Assembly: GCA_002224055.1 (NCBI GenBank)
Contig: AZLU01000143.1
Coordinates: 1-56,503, forward strand
Direction of reading: 5' to 3'
Origin: Pezizomycotina sp. ARF18
Lineage: Eukaryota > Ascomycota
DNA: 56,503 nt
Part shown: positions 1-12,000 of the stretch, one piece after another
Layout: every line of letters starts with the position of its first letter
Numbering within the stretch: position 1 is the stretch's first letter
Translations under genes and position numbers: made by a program
The notes under the pieces: model-generated
Databases searched by the model: none
Told to the model about the DNA's origin: nothing
Seen by the model: the letters and a program-made list of their open reading frames with translations, nothing else

Positions 1-298
1 GGCAAGATTATCAGCTCAAAAGATTTTCAAGATCCGACGAAGCCGATATATGCACTTGAACGTTCCATTAACAAAGAAAATTAAGCTCTTGACGGACACT
101 AACGCTTTTGGCAAAGAATATCTCACTGCAGGGCATTTATGCGATGTTTTATTTCTTCGGACGACAAAAAGACTTGACAACCCGTACGAGCGCGCAAAAG
201 CTCCCACAACATACGTGCATTTCGATCACTTCGGGAAGGCGGGAAGTTCTTCACTAGCTCCTGCAGTTCTTTCTTTCTTTCATGCTTCCGGAGAATAA
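1..298 (+). CDS. Possible 3' end of a gene cut by the window edge
   Basis: The frame starting at base 2 is open from the window edge to a TAA at 296-298, about 98 codons without a stop. The first ATG inside it is at base 50. The product is basic near its start and shows no motif, membrane segment or family that I recognise. Because the frame is open at the edge it could be the last exon of a gene that begins outside the window. It could equally be a chance open frame, since no intron boundary or conserved block supports it. The stretch that follows (299-4095) has no coding support. Confidence 0.15.
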   Translation, partial: ARLSAQKIFKIRRSRYMHLNVPLTKKIKLLTDTNAFGKEYLTAGHLCDVLFLRTTKRLDNPYERAKAPTTYVHFDHFGKAGSSSLAPAVLSFFHASGE

Positions 299-3200
299 AA
301 GAACGAATGTCTTTCTTACTCCTGTGCTATCGATACGAAAATGAAAGAAATGAAAAATGAAAATTAAAATGAAATGATTAAGAGAAACTTGCAAATTGCT
401 TCTAGAAGAACCAAAGAATCACACGTTCCCATCCGGATTGTGATAGGTGTGCTGTTATTCTCTCATCTTTTTTAAAAAGAGTCCATTTTATGCCATGATC
501 TATTGTTCTTTACCTATCACAAAAGCGCTAAATTTTTTTTTCTCTATTTTACAGGCATCTAACTGGACAGTTCCGACATCCGAGATCGACAATGGAAGGT
601 TCAGATCTTCGTTCCATTAAAGGGCTGAACATGGGGCAAAGAAAGGGAAAAAAAAAAAAAAAAAAAAGGGTTACCTCATTTTTGACTTTTTTTGGGGTCT
701 TTATTTTAAACACTTTTTTTTTCCCTCTCTAATGGCCTCGACGAAAAGTTTCTGTCTCTTCTGATATCAAATTGACTTCGAATACAGCCAATGATTCGAG
801 CACGTGCACAAAGCCCAAAGATTTTGAACTTCTAGGCTTTTTCATGGATACGGTATTAACCAGCGCTGGCAACCGGTAAGGCTTCCGACATGGCCTACAT
901 GGCTCATCCTTGACTCTATTTTTGAATAAGTTATTCTTAAGATTTTTTTTTTTTTTTTTTAGATTTTTTTTTTTTTAGTTCAGAGATTTTAGCTCAATTG
1001 ACCACAAGGCATGTGGTCTACGTCTTTCAAGCTACTGCTCGTGTTTTACAGATTTGCTTTCAATTCTTTTCTCCAACAATTCACACTACAGAATAAAGTC
1101 GAACATTCTACAGTAGCCAAAAAAAAAAAAAAAAATATTAAACCCCAGACGACTAACTAACAGGGATATCACACTTTCACGATATTATTATTATTTTTAT
1201 TTTTTTCCCTTCCGAATATGCAAAGCAATTACACCCGAAAAAACCGAAAGGGATACACATGCAACTTACCAATACGGCTAAACAGTGTGGTGATGGCTGC
1301 AAATATCAGGATATCGACGACAAGCTTGCACCGGCGGGGACTTTTTTAATTTTACGAAAGACATGGCGACAGGGCTTCGGACTACCGAACTTTTTTTTTT
1401 TTTTTTTTTTTTTTTTTGGACGTGGTTTCGTTCGCTCTTTCCCAAGAACCACGACGTTAGTTACTTTTGAGCGTTGACAAGGTGGAAGATGACACGTGAA
1501 GTTTCTAGCTTTTTTTTTTTTTTTTCCTGGATTCAATATTTTCTAATTGAATTTTTGGTTTATTCATTTATTTTTTATCTATTTTCTCTTGCAATTAACG
1601 AGCATCCACGGTTCAGTCCACTCTTAACGATCCAGAATTCAATTTGGTTATATATATTCAAATAGTTCATCCCCTCACTTGAGCTACAGGGTACGTCTTT
1701 CGAAGTTCTCATTTTATTTCCTTCTCTTCCCCAATTTCTTTCCCCTTTCACAGCAATCCTTCCCATACCCTGGTATCCCCGCATTTGTATTCCTTCGCCA
1801 CCTTGGGGGGGCGGCGAGCGGGAGATAATACATACCGGTAGATTTTGTGGGCTGTGAGTAAAACCTGGAGACTGGGAAAAAGAAGCTTCCAGGGGGTGTA
1901 GTATTAAACTCCCCGCGAAAGGAAAATATATTACTATTTGAATAAACCCCATGGTTGCTGCTCCTGGATATACGTAGATGGGAGAAGGGGGGGGGGGGTT
2001 GGATTCTGTCGTACGACAGCACTTGTATAACCAAAGCATTTTAGGAGATTTATAGGCAACTTGGTAATTCTTGTCCACTTCGTCATGTTTCGCGCTTCGC
2101 GCTGCTCCGAAAAGTGATGCAAGGTAGGTAGGTTTATTACGCCGACACCTAAGCCGAATCGCTTTTTCGAGACTTTGCTATATTCGTTGTTGAAATTTCG
2201 ATGACTTTTGGATTTTGTGGATGGTCTTTTGCTGATCAAGTATTAGTAAAGTCGTCCCAGTTCAGAGAATAAGTATTTTGAATTATAACTTAACATGTCA
2301 CCTGTGTAACGTAACACCTACCCAAAGTGATTTATAATGGCCAATATATTCTCGAATAAAATGCATTAAACTTATAAAAAATTATCATAAAAAGAATACT
2401 GAAGATAAACTCCTTATATATTTTGACCTACGACTAACGACACGGAGGTGAATTTGTCAACCATTATATCCTAGTATTCTTACACGTAGCATAGAGCGCC
2501 GTGAGCTATTAGGCGTCTTGATTACCGCGCCAGCCCAACTACTCAAAAAAGTGCGAGGGTTTTATATCGTCGATATGTAATATCGTCCGAAATGTAAAAA
2601 TAAACGGACGACGTCGCCTTATAAACGTTCCCCCAAATATTCCAATCCGAAAACCAAAAAAAAAAAAAAAAAAGAAAGAAAGAAAGAAAGAAAAAGCTTC
2701 GCACAGCTCTCATGCACTTATATGCTGCTGTTTTTTTTCAGATATATCTAGTGCGAGAGACGAAGCCATATGCATATTCTTCATTTATCACGTCGCTAAC
2801 CATTCACCCTTCGTTATTTAATATATCGTGAAGAAACATTCACGATTATAACGCATTCATATATTATTGCTCACGAAGTACGTAGATACATAGTCTAACA
2901 GAGATCTCGAATTGAATGTCAACATTCCTTATACTCCCAAGCCGTTTCGCCTTCTTCTTTTGATATACCTCCACCTTCCAGATAGATATCAATCACGAGT
3001 ATGGCAACAATTGCCCGCCTAGGTATTCTCTAGGTCGGGGGGGGGGGGGGTCGCGATGAGGTAGTGGTGACGGGGAGATTATCCTGCTTTACTAAGATCG
3101 CGGTTCGCTTTGTAGTGCTATTAATTAAACCCCATGGCCAACGGCCACGATTTTTATATGGGAGTTCCTAACTCCCTGGATACATACGCTCCCCGTATCA

Positions 3201-4095
3201 CCTAGCCAGATTTACCCCCCACGAATATACGTGCAACGAGTTAGATTTTCATAAAAGCTGTAAAGCCTCCAATTCAACAAATATGCGCATATCAACACCA
3301 TAACCAAATCTGTCCAGCTTTTACATCACCGGCGCCGTTCGATACTTCGGAGAATGATATATTACAAGCACAAACGGAATCTATTTTTGCGTACTCTAAC
3401 AGCATGCATTGTATATACTCTAACGTCCAGCTGCAGGCGCTAAAAGAAAAAACGCGAGATTATAATATCGGATATCAGATTCCTGTGTAGCCAAACACTC
3501 ACTACACGTAAAATGCAAAAAAAAAAAAAAAAAAAACGAACGGCTACGGAAATCGGTATATATAGTATGTGAATTTTGTTTTGTTCTTTTCGTCGCTTAG
3601 CTCCAGAAACAAGACCCTGAAAAGCAAAAACAGTTTTCACAAAATCACACGCGATAGCTAAAAGACTGAGCCACGCGTGCCATCGTGGAGTAGAGGGGTA
3701 CATGAGACCGATAACAAGCGCCAGGAAATATAATACGGAAGATTGTTACCGTTTACATTGGAGTTTGGAGTTAGCTACGTATACGCCTTTACGTCCAGCT
3801 CAAGGGAACAATAACCCGCCTTAGGTCCACGACACAAGATTATAAAATTGATCTTCGTAACATGCCAACAGTATATCAAACATCAAGCGGTTCATGGAGA
3901 TCACGTTCCTGCCGTGTGCGGATTTAGATTCAGTAAATACCGCTTTTATTTGCTTTATTATGCTTGCTGCAGATAACGCTTAAAGTAAGTATAATAATAC
4001 AATTCATCCTATACTTCAAACTAATCGAATATCTTCACCTCCAAAACCCCTCCACAACCCACAATCCACCCTCCTATAACTATCTTCACACCACA
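299..4095. other. Intergenic region, homopolymer-rich, no supported gene
   Basis: No open frame here has a recognisable domain, and several frames that are open merely read through poly(A)/poly(T) as Phe or Lys runs. The stretch holds many long A or T tracts (the longest is T27 at 1391-1417), two G tracts (1987-1998 and 3037-3050) and a GAAA microsatellite at 2674-2695. A small perfect hairpin (ATCGTGAA, 6-nt loop, TTCACGAT) lies at 2825-2846. Part of the right end is presumably the 3' flank of RRP44. Confidence 0.5.
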
Positions 4096-7000
4096 TCACA
4101 CCAACTCAAGCTTAACCCTCCTCCCCGTCGCCTCCTCCTTCACAACATCAACCCTAACCTTCACCCCATCAAACAACCCAACTTCTCCTTTCCTCCCCCT
4201 TCAAAAACACAACCTCATACATCTCCCATCAAAACCTCAACATCAACCTCCACCGTCCCCTCCACTCCAAACCGGCACAAAAATCACAACACCATTACTA
4301 AAAACCCTCATCACAAATCCGTCCTCTACACTAGTCTTCCCTTTAGCGCTTGACCAACGTAATAATCCACGCTCGCGCGGCCGGCGAATTGGGCGTTTCT
4401 GTGGCGGCGGTTGATGTTCTTGCAGACTGCTTCGAGTTTATTTTTACTATGGAGACTCTCATCGGCGGCTTCAACTCGATTGACGCGGCGAGCTGGCGGT
4501 GGACAGCGAGGTCGGCATACCGTCGGATCGGCGACGTGAAGTGCGTATAAATATCCGACGCGAGGCCGTAGTGGCGGAACTCCGGGTACGCCTGCGTGGA
4601 CGAGCAGAAGTACTCCGCGGGTAAACATGCAGCGGGTCGCGAGTAATGCGGATGAGCGTGTTAAAGAATGGTTCGTTGGGGTCGACGCAGCGATCCAAAG
4701 AGTCCGCGAGGGCGCGGGAGGAGGAGACGTCGAGGGAGAGGTTCTTGCGGACTTTGAGCTGGTTGCGGAGGTCGTCGAAGTTGGTTGCGGGTGGGGAACC
4801 GTGGCGCCTATGAAATCTATTAATACCAAGAAAGCATATATATATATATATAAGAAAAGAAGGAAAGAGAAGAAGAGAGGGGGGCGCCGGGGGGGGGGGG
4901 GGCGTAGTGTTTCGATGTTTTCGTACCTCAGCATAGCAGAACCGGAAACGCCTCGTATATCTTCCTCGGCGACGCTAATGTTCGCGCACAGCATGAACTC
5001 CTCCACCAGGAATTCGTCTCCAGCATTTCTTCACCTCTACTTCATCGGATCGGACGTCTCCGACTCCGTATGACTTTCACCTCAGGGCTCGCCAAATTCA
5101 ACGCTCCCGCATCCATGCGAGCCTGCCGCAACCTCTTCGACAAAGCAAGTAGTATGCGCATTCCTTCGTCAAGTCGTCCTGCTCGGCCTTATCGTCGATC
5201 CCACCTGCGCAGCCTCGTAGCTGAACGCCTCCCGGGAGCGGATCACGGACTTTGTACACTCCGTCGAAACGATCTTCGCGTCCGGCGTCATCTCCCAGAT
5301 CACAAAAACGCGTACCGCTCAACGTACGGCTTCAAGGAACACAGATCCGTACCTAGCAGCGGCGGTAACATGTCGATCCTCTTATCCACGAGGTATACGG
5401 TCGTCCCCTCGACGCGGCCTCCTGGTCCATCGCCGTACCCGGTTTGACGAAATGGGAGACGTCAGCGATGTGCACGCCGACGTGGTAATTACCGTTCGGC
5501 AGTTCATGCGCGTGTAGGGCATCGTCGATATCCTGACAGCCCACGGGATCGATACTGCATATCAGTAAGTGCCGCAGGTCCTTCCTCGCGTTCCATCCTG
5601 GATTATTCAGATCGCCGGAACCTTCCAGTCGTGACCCCGGGAGGTAGACAATCCAAGACGGCTCTCGAGAACGGACGGTATTGCACGTCGTATTCGAGCA
5701 GTAGGGCTTCCCGTCTCTGCTTCTTTCGTCTCCAGCTCGCCGAGTTCGCGGACGAAGTGGCCGACGGGGTAGCGTGACGTAGTATCCCAGTCGTCAATGT
5801 TGACCACGATGCGCTTGCCGAGGAGTTGCGCCGTCTGGCGTGTCCTGATGCGGATCTTCGGGATGCGCTTGTCGAGTGGCTGCAGGAAGAGCGTTTGCAA
5901 CGATCCTGCAGCCTTCGCCTGGTTGACGGAGTTCGGATCGATATTTCCGACCGTACCTAAACTCATTATAAATACCAGTAAATAACTGTTGCATAAGGAA
6001 TTTCCGAGCACGAAATAACACGACAGATCAGCAGAAAAAGTTAGAATATGACGTACGATCTCCACCCCCTCCTAATAACCCCCACGACCTTCGCCGTCGC
6101 TGCAACCTCGACTCGTCGTTCCTATGCACCCTCTTCACCTCGTCGATCAAAGCGCGGCGCTCCTTCTCAGTCACGATCGCTTCAGGTTGGTCAACATCAG
6201 CGTTGTCGTACTTCGATATATCGTCCTGCTCCACAATCTTGTCCGACGGCTTCCTCCACTGGTCCTTCGGTAGGATCTGGACGACGACTTGGTCGCTTTG
6301 GACAGCCCTATTCATGGATTCTCGTCCTAATATAAGCAGCGGCTTGCTGAATGCTTTGCTGTTTACGGCGGCCTGTAAAAACGGTAACTTGTTAGCCAAA
6401 TTATATGTTGGATGTAGAGGGTTGGTTCGTTTACCTCGAGAGCGTTGTACGGCGAGACGTTGAACATGCCCATATGCAGTGTTCCGTCCTTTATACCGGT
6501 ATTCAACCTCGACAACGGAAGATACTAGTAGAGGAGCTTCAGCGTTAGCTATTATATCCCACAAACAATCCAGGTTCCACAAGCATCGGATAATCTTTAC
6601 CTCCGGATAGACGTTATGAGCCTTCTCCGCCGTTCCTTCCGTGATACTATCCTCCACTGAAGCGCTGAGCATATCCAGCAGCTCATCCTTATTCTTCAAC
6701 CCTTCAATGTAATCCTTAACTAAAAAGCGAAAATCCAAAAGCACGTCAGATTAAAGTCTTCCTCCAAAAAAAACCATCATTACCACCAGACAACCCCCAG
6801 CAAAAAGCTCTTCCAACCTACTCGAACAGCAATCAATCCCCTCCTTCCTACTCTTCTTCAAATTATCCTTATCGTTCGTCAACAACACCACAGCGGGTAA
6901 CCGACTCTTCGTCCCCCCACCGCATCCGCCAAATGATCCCTATACCACTTCACTGCAGCTCTAATAGCCCTATCGTTCCTATCATTTATCGTCTCCTCCG

Positions 7001-7578
7001 GTAATCGTCTCACGTGCGTCTCCTGCCTGAACTCGTTGTGGAATACGTAGAAGCGCTTGTCTTCGGACCTCGTTAGTGCTAATACGCGGTTATACAGCGG
7101 TAAACTCTGCGCTTTAGTTCGTCGAGGACGGTTTGTAATACTACGACGTCGTAGAAGGCGGAGGGGTGCTCGAGACGTCCATGCAGAGGAGGAGGATGTT
7201 GGTGTCGGGGACTAGGTAGTGGCCGTTTTGTACTTGTTTGTTGCCGCGGGTGCTTCAGAGAGGACGAAGGGTTTGCTAGAAAATTTAATATGCAGGTTCA
7301 AGATTAGCATAAACACTTCATGGAGCTGTCACAGCTCGTGGGCAAAATAAGAAAAAGGTAAGAACCAAGGAGTATAAAGTACCTCTGCCATTAGAATCAA
7401 CAGGAGCAGCCAAGCTGCAGGGAACGCAGAGCTTCGAGGAGCACGGTATGTCTGTCCGCAGGTATATCTCCCGGACGACCTTGCTGACCCTCCCGCTCTT
7501 CGTCGAGCGAATGAAGACCTTGGAGGTGACGTTTGCCGTGTCGGCGGATTCGGCGATCGTTCGTTTTATACTCGTCAT
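4096..7578 (-). CDS. RRP44: Exosome exoribonuclease/endonuclease RRP44 (DIS3), frame broken by many small indels
   Basis: This encodes the catalytic subunit of the RNA exosome, which degrades RNA 3'-5' in nucleus and cytoplasm. From the start at 7578 one sees the N-terminal Cys motif ([12 protein letters not shown]), then a PIN endonuclease domain ([20 protein letters not shown]) at about 7250-6800. Cold-shock domains follow ([16 protein letters not shown]), with PKIRIRTRQ and [15 protein letters not shown] at about 5830. The RNB domain carries the acidic core [10 protein letters not shown] and [16 protein letters not shown] (about 5540-5410) and later [10 protein letters not shown] and [16 protein letters not shown] short S1 domain (about 4330-4100) precedes the TGA at 4098-4096. 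Introns fit at 7382-7276, 6783-6720, 6600-6525, 6434-6373, 6056-5957 and 4926-4808. The coding total is near 1000 residues, the normal family length. The frame changes at least ten times, for example near 7215, 6100, 5750, 5400, 5230, 4985 and 4650, while conserved sequence continues in the next frame. The gene is probably intact in the organism. Confidence 0.93.
4836..4852. repeat. (AT)n microsatellite inside RRP44 intron
   Basis: About eight AT units lie within the intron at 4926-4808 of RRP44. The same intron also holds a G14 tract at 4889-4902 (C-rich on the coding strand), which makes it an unusually simple-sequence-rich intron. Confidence 0.8.
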
Positions 7579-8998
7579 CGTTCTTTTGGCTCACTCTTAT
7601 ATCTATAATAGGGGAAGAGGATATAAGGATGAAGGGCCGGTCGTGGTTGTAAGAAGAGCTTCGTGGGCGACGAACCTCAGCAGCAGCTTATGTCGTGGTG
7701 GTTTCGACGTTTAAAAAAAAAAAAAAAAAAAAAAAAGGAATATTATAGGTTAGAAATTTTGAGTGCGGCGGGCAGCTTAAGCGAGAAAAGGAAAAAGATA
7801 TGGGACAGCAGAGCCGCATGACAGAATTTTTCTTTTTCAAGGGAAAGAAAGAAAGAAAGAATTTAGCCTCATTTTCTGAAGTGAAGTGATGCGACATTCA
7901 ATTCAAACCACCACCACCACACAACAAAAAAATTAAAAAATCCACCACACCAAGTCCAACAGCAATCCAGCAATCCCCGTTTCTTTTTTTTTTTTTTTTT
8001 TTTTTTTTCTTTTCTAGACAGACAGCGTGCTTTTTTTGCGGGTGTACCTGACAGCGCATACACCCCCACTACGAAAATAAATAAAATAAAATAAAATAAA
8101 TTTTAAATAAATAATTTTTAATTAAAACGGCTTTTCTATACTAAAACGAAAAGGGATTAAATACTTGAAACGGTTTATATTACTACTGTGTTATATTACA
8201 ATATTTATTGTCCTTTTTCGTCTGATCATTTTGGTGGTAAGAAAATAATAATAATAATAATATTTGTTTTCCTGTTTGAACGGTTTTGTGATGGGCGGGG
8301 AAAAACGGTTGCCGCTGCACAATAGAAAAGAACGAGAGGATTCACGAGAACGAACGAACAAATGAGAATCGAACTGGTTAAATGCCGGGTAAGGCAAAAC
8401 ACAATATTACAGTAATATTAATCTAAACAGGAAATAAAAGAAAAAAGGCCCCCACAGTATAAGATCAAAAGGAATAATAACAGTAGTTTAGAGAGAATAT
8501 TATTATAACTGTAAACTATTACTTACTGTTTCTCAGCAACAACAGTTCATGAGTGTTTATATTGCTGATGAAGATTGATAATCACGGCCTTCTCCTTACT
8601 TTGGCGACGGTTACATAACCGTCGCATCTACGGTAAGAGGATAGAGACGATTTCTTGCCACAATCGCCACACGCAAAAAGCCTATCGGGGATGTGAATAT
8701 CATCCCATCTTTTCGCTTGAATTAAAAGGGCTATATGAAGATCAAGGCAATAAGCAATACAGCAGAGATGTTGGGCAACTGGGCAGACTTTTGGGGTAAA
8801 GGCATATACCAGAAACCGCAAAAAGAGCCTAAAAGGGTTTTTTTTTTTTTTTTTTTTTTTTAAAATGATACCAAGGGGTAAAAAAAAGTTGCGCAAATAC
8901 CCTCTGGTGCCCCAGGCGAGAAAGAGGGGAATGGATCACGACGGGCGGAGTCGGTGGGCGCTACGACAACCTATCTATTCGATGCAGCTCATCTATTT

Positions 8999-9030
<32 letters not shown>

Positions 9031-12000
9031 CGTTCGCTCAGGCTGAAGCCTCTTTTTGGGTAACTCAGCGTTTCCTAGACGAACTAATGCGATAGGTTAG
9101 GGAAGGCGAGAAAAAAGAAAGCCTTTGAGCCAAAAAAAAAAAGAAAGAAAAAAAAAAAAAAAAAAGGGTAAACTACTGGCAAACTGTTTGTGGTTTCCCA
9201 CGGGTTCTTCAACTTCAAGAGCCATGGCTTGTCGAGGTCAAGTCGGGTGTCCAGATCATACCGGGAAAGTTTACGGCGTACCATTCCGTATACGTATTTC
9301 AACCTCTTGCGCCAGAAACCTTTCTTCAATTGCCGCGAGGGTGTGTTTGTGTATTCTCAATTTGCACAGTAATCAGGAATAAAGATAGAGAATTGGCTGA
9401 ATACCCCCTTTTTGATATATACGTATATAGGTTCGTGCAGGTGGTTGTGGCTTTTTGGGGGCTTTTTTATCAAGTCTCGAAAAGACATTCGATTTTGTTT
9501 TTTTTTTTTTTCCCTCTTTTTCTCTTTCCACTTCTCGTTTAGATTTTTTTCCTCTCAAAATCGTTCGCTTAAGCGGTTCGAAAAAGAAGTCCTCCATCGA
9601 AATGGTTGGTGGGGAAGCGTTATTTTCGTCCGAATTTTCTTGTCAAAAAAAAATAATAAATAAATAAATAAATAAATAAATTACTTATTTATATTCGCGA
9701 GAAACTCCTAAGTAGTAGTAGAAAAAAAAAAAGATAAGATTTAAACGAGGACTAAGGAGACAGAAATGGTATTGTCCCCCTATTACATTAATTATAAATT
9801 TAATAGTCATATATCTTTTCTTCTGTTTTTTTTTTTTTTTTTTTTCATGGATAAAATAACCTGCAATACAAGGCGCAAGGTGCTCGTTCTCTTTGGTCCA
9901 TCTCGTTCGGACTTCAACCCCCTTGTTCCCCATGCAAAGGAGGAGAAAAGCCATGATGCGCCATTTGCTGATCGTGAGAGTAGATTGGTGGTGGCCAGGC
10001 CTCTGCCTTATTATATCAAGGATTTTCTCTCAGTATTCAGTCCCAGAGCAACGGTTCGCCGACTAATTCCTTTGTTTTGCCTAGAGAACGGAGTGAACCT
10101 TGATTTTCTCATAAAGAGAGTTTTATCCCGCGAAACAAAAAACTTGTATACATGTCAACCAGCCGTCGAGTTTTTTTTTTTTTTTTCCTGTTTTGTAACC
10201 TCGCGTTTTCCTTTTAACGAAGAAAAAAACACGAAAGAGGAACCTGAGAGGATCCTTCATGCTTGAAGGTAAAACCTCAGTCTCGCTGTTCAGTGCGCGA
10301 AGTCCTTCCTTTTCTTTTGACTCGATATCGCTCTTTGGAACCAAAGTGGATATCTTCAATCCATGTCTCGGTGTTTCACGCTCAGAAATAGGTCAGGCTA
10401 AATGGGATGCCTATAGAAAAGGTATCGACTTTTGCTTTTTTTCCTCAAGTGTTTTCTCTCTATTTCTTGTGAGAGATGTCTGTGCGATGTGAGGAAGATA
10501 GTAATATTCAGATCAAAGTCAGCAATGTCGTAATCGCGTAATAGTTCTAGCAGGACGGAACAGAGGTTAAAATTTTAAGTGATCGTAGATTGTTTCCTTT
10601 TTTTTTTTCGCTTAAATTTCATGCAGAAAGAAAATTTTCCTTGTACCATTTTGGCAATTGCCCAGTTTAGATAATTTTATCAACCTTACAATCACGTTCT
10701 CTTTTCGTTTCCCCAAGAAAATGCTTTTAACAGTTGCGAGCACAGTCAAATCGTGAAAATATACCTAAAAACTCGAAACCAAGGGCAAGTTAATCTCAAA
10801 CATGTTTTTTCTTCTCGTCACCTTTTAGGCTTCACGGTCTAGAATAGAGTGACTCCAGTGAGAAATAAAACAAGCATTAGCAGAGAATATCGTAAGTCCA
10901 ATACCGTAAAAGGTAAAGGCAATCAGATAAAAGTGGCCTTTAAAAGCACTTATTAAAGGGAACAGATAATCAAAACAATTAAGCAAAAAGATTAAATTTA
11001 AATAAAATATTATATATTTTTACCGGAAAAAAAAAAAAAAAAAAAACTAGTGTGGTGGGTAAAAGATTTTATTTTTCTTGTAATGGGTGAAGCTGCAAGC
11101 AAGGGAGTGGGTGCATGCAGCTTTTACTTACTCGCTGGTGGTCTATCACGGGACTCGATGTTCCAAGTTAAACCCATGTCTAACTCCACATGCACGCTCG
11201 TCCCGTTCGCGAAGAACGAATGAGATCGAGAACCGCTCCTCGGTGATTATCGCAGCAACTTTTCTTCCCTATCTCTCTCTCAAGAAAATATTAAATTATT
11301 ATTGTTAAGTAGCTCGAACAGTGAAAGGGATTGGGACTCGAAGAGAAACGGATGAGTAACTCCGTTCTCCTGATTGGGAAGTATACGTAACGTACCGGTA
11401 AAGAGGAGAATTCGAGGAAGAGAAAGAAATACCTTAATAGGGAAAAAAAGAACACTCACCCAGGTAGGTGATCTGAACACATCTCTGTCTGATATCATAG
11501 ATATGTTTTTGACAATTGATAGGTATAACCTTCTAGAGCGCTTTGGCCTTTCTAGGAGAGAAGGTTCTGGCCACTGCAAAACGGCCTCCGATTGACCTGG
11601 ACACGGGTCGAGGTTTTGAAACAAAGGCAATGAAACTCGTTTAGGAATTTTCGAACCTCCATAGATGCCGATGGGTCTATAAGAGATCCAGTGCGGGTCA
11701 CGGAAAGATGATTGATAGATCATAGTTAAAGTGGCGCGACATTTGTTTCGCTTTTAATGTCAATTTTTGATATACTAAACGATTTCCTTTGCAGTAGGTT
11801 GAGATTAGTATAACCCTTGTAATACAATAAAAAATTTGTATGTACAAGGTTTTTTTTTTTTTTTTTTTTGTTAATTTCGTCTCCAGATTTTGCACAATTT
11901 ATTTTCCTTGTTCTTTTTTCCTCTTTACTTTTTTCTCATCTTTTCTTTTCTTTCTTTTTTTTTTTTTGTTCATTCTCGTCCGCGTCTTGAATCCTCAACG

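Noticed and set aside
1575-2078. 167-codon open frame on the minus strand
   Set aside because: It has no domain, reads a poly(G) tract as a proline run, and overlaps other equally long frames.
3964-4353. 129-codon Pro/Thr/Ser-rich open frame on the plus strand
   Set aside because: It is antisense to the C-terminal S1 region of RRP44, whose minus-strand translation is clearly conserved.
4326-5006. 226-codon continuous minus-strand frame treated as one protein
   Set aside because: It reads through a real RRP44 intron (4926-4808) and through wrong frames of RRP44; only parts of it are the true product.
4096-7578. RRP44 as a true pseudogene
   Set aside because: Active-site motifs are intact and the same kind of single-base breaks affects every other gene, including essential SEC13.
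9766-10266. 166-codon open frame on the plus strand
   Set aside because: Two poly(T) runs supply Phe stretches and nothing else in it resembles a known protein.
11280-11723. 147-codon open frame on the minus strand
   Set aside because: It has no domain, no intron signals and no support beyond its length.
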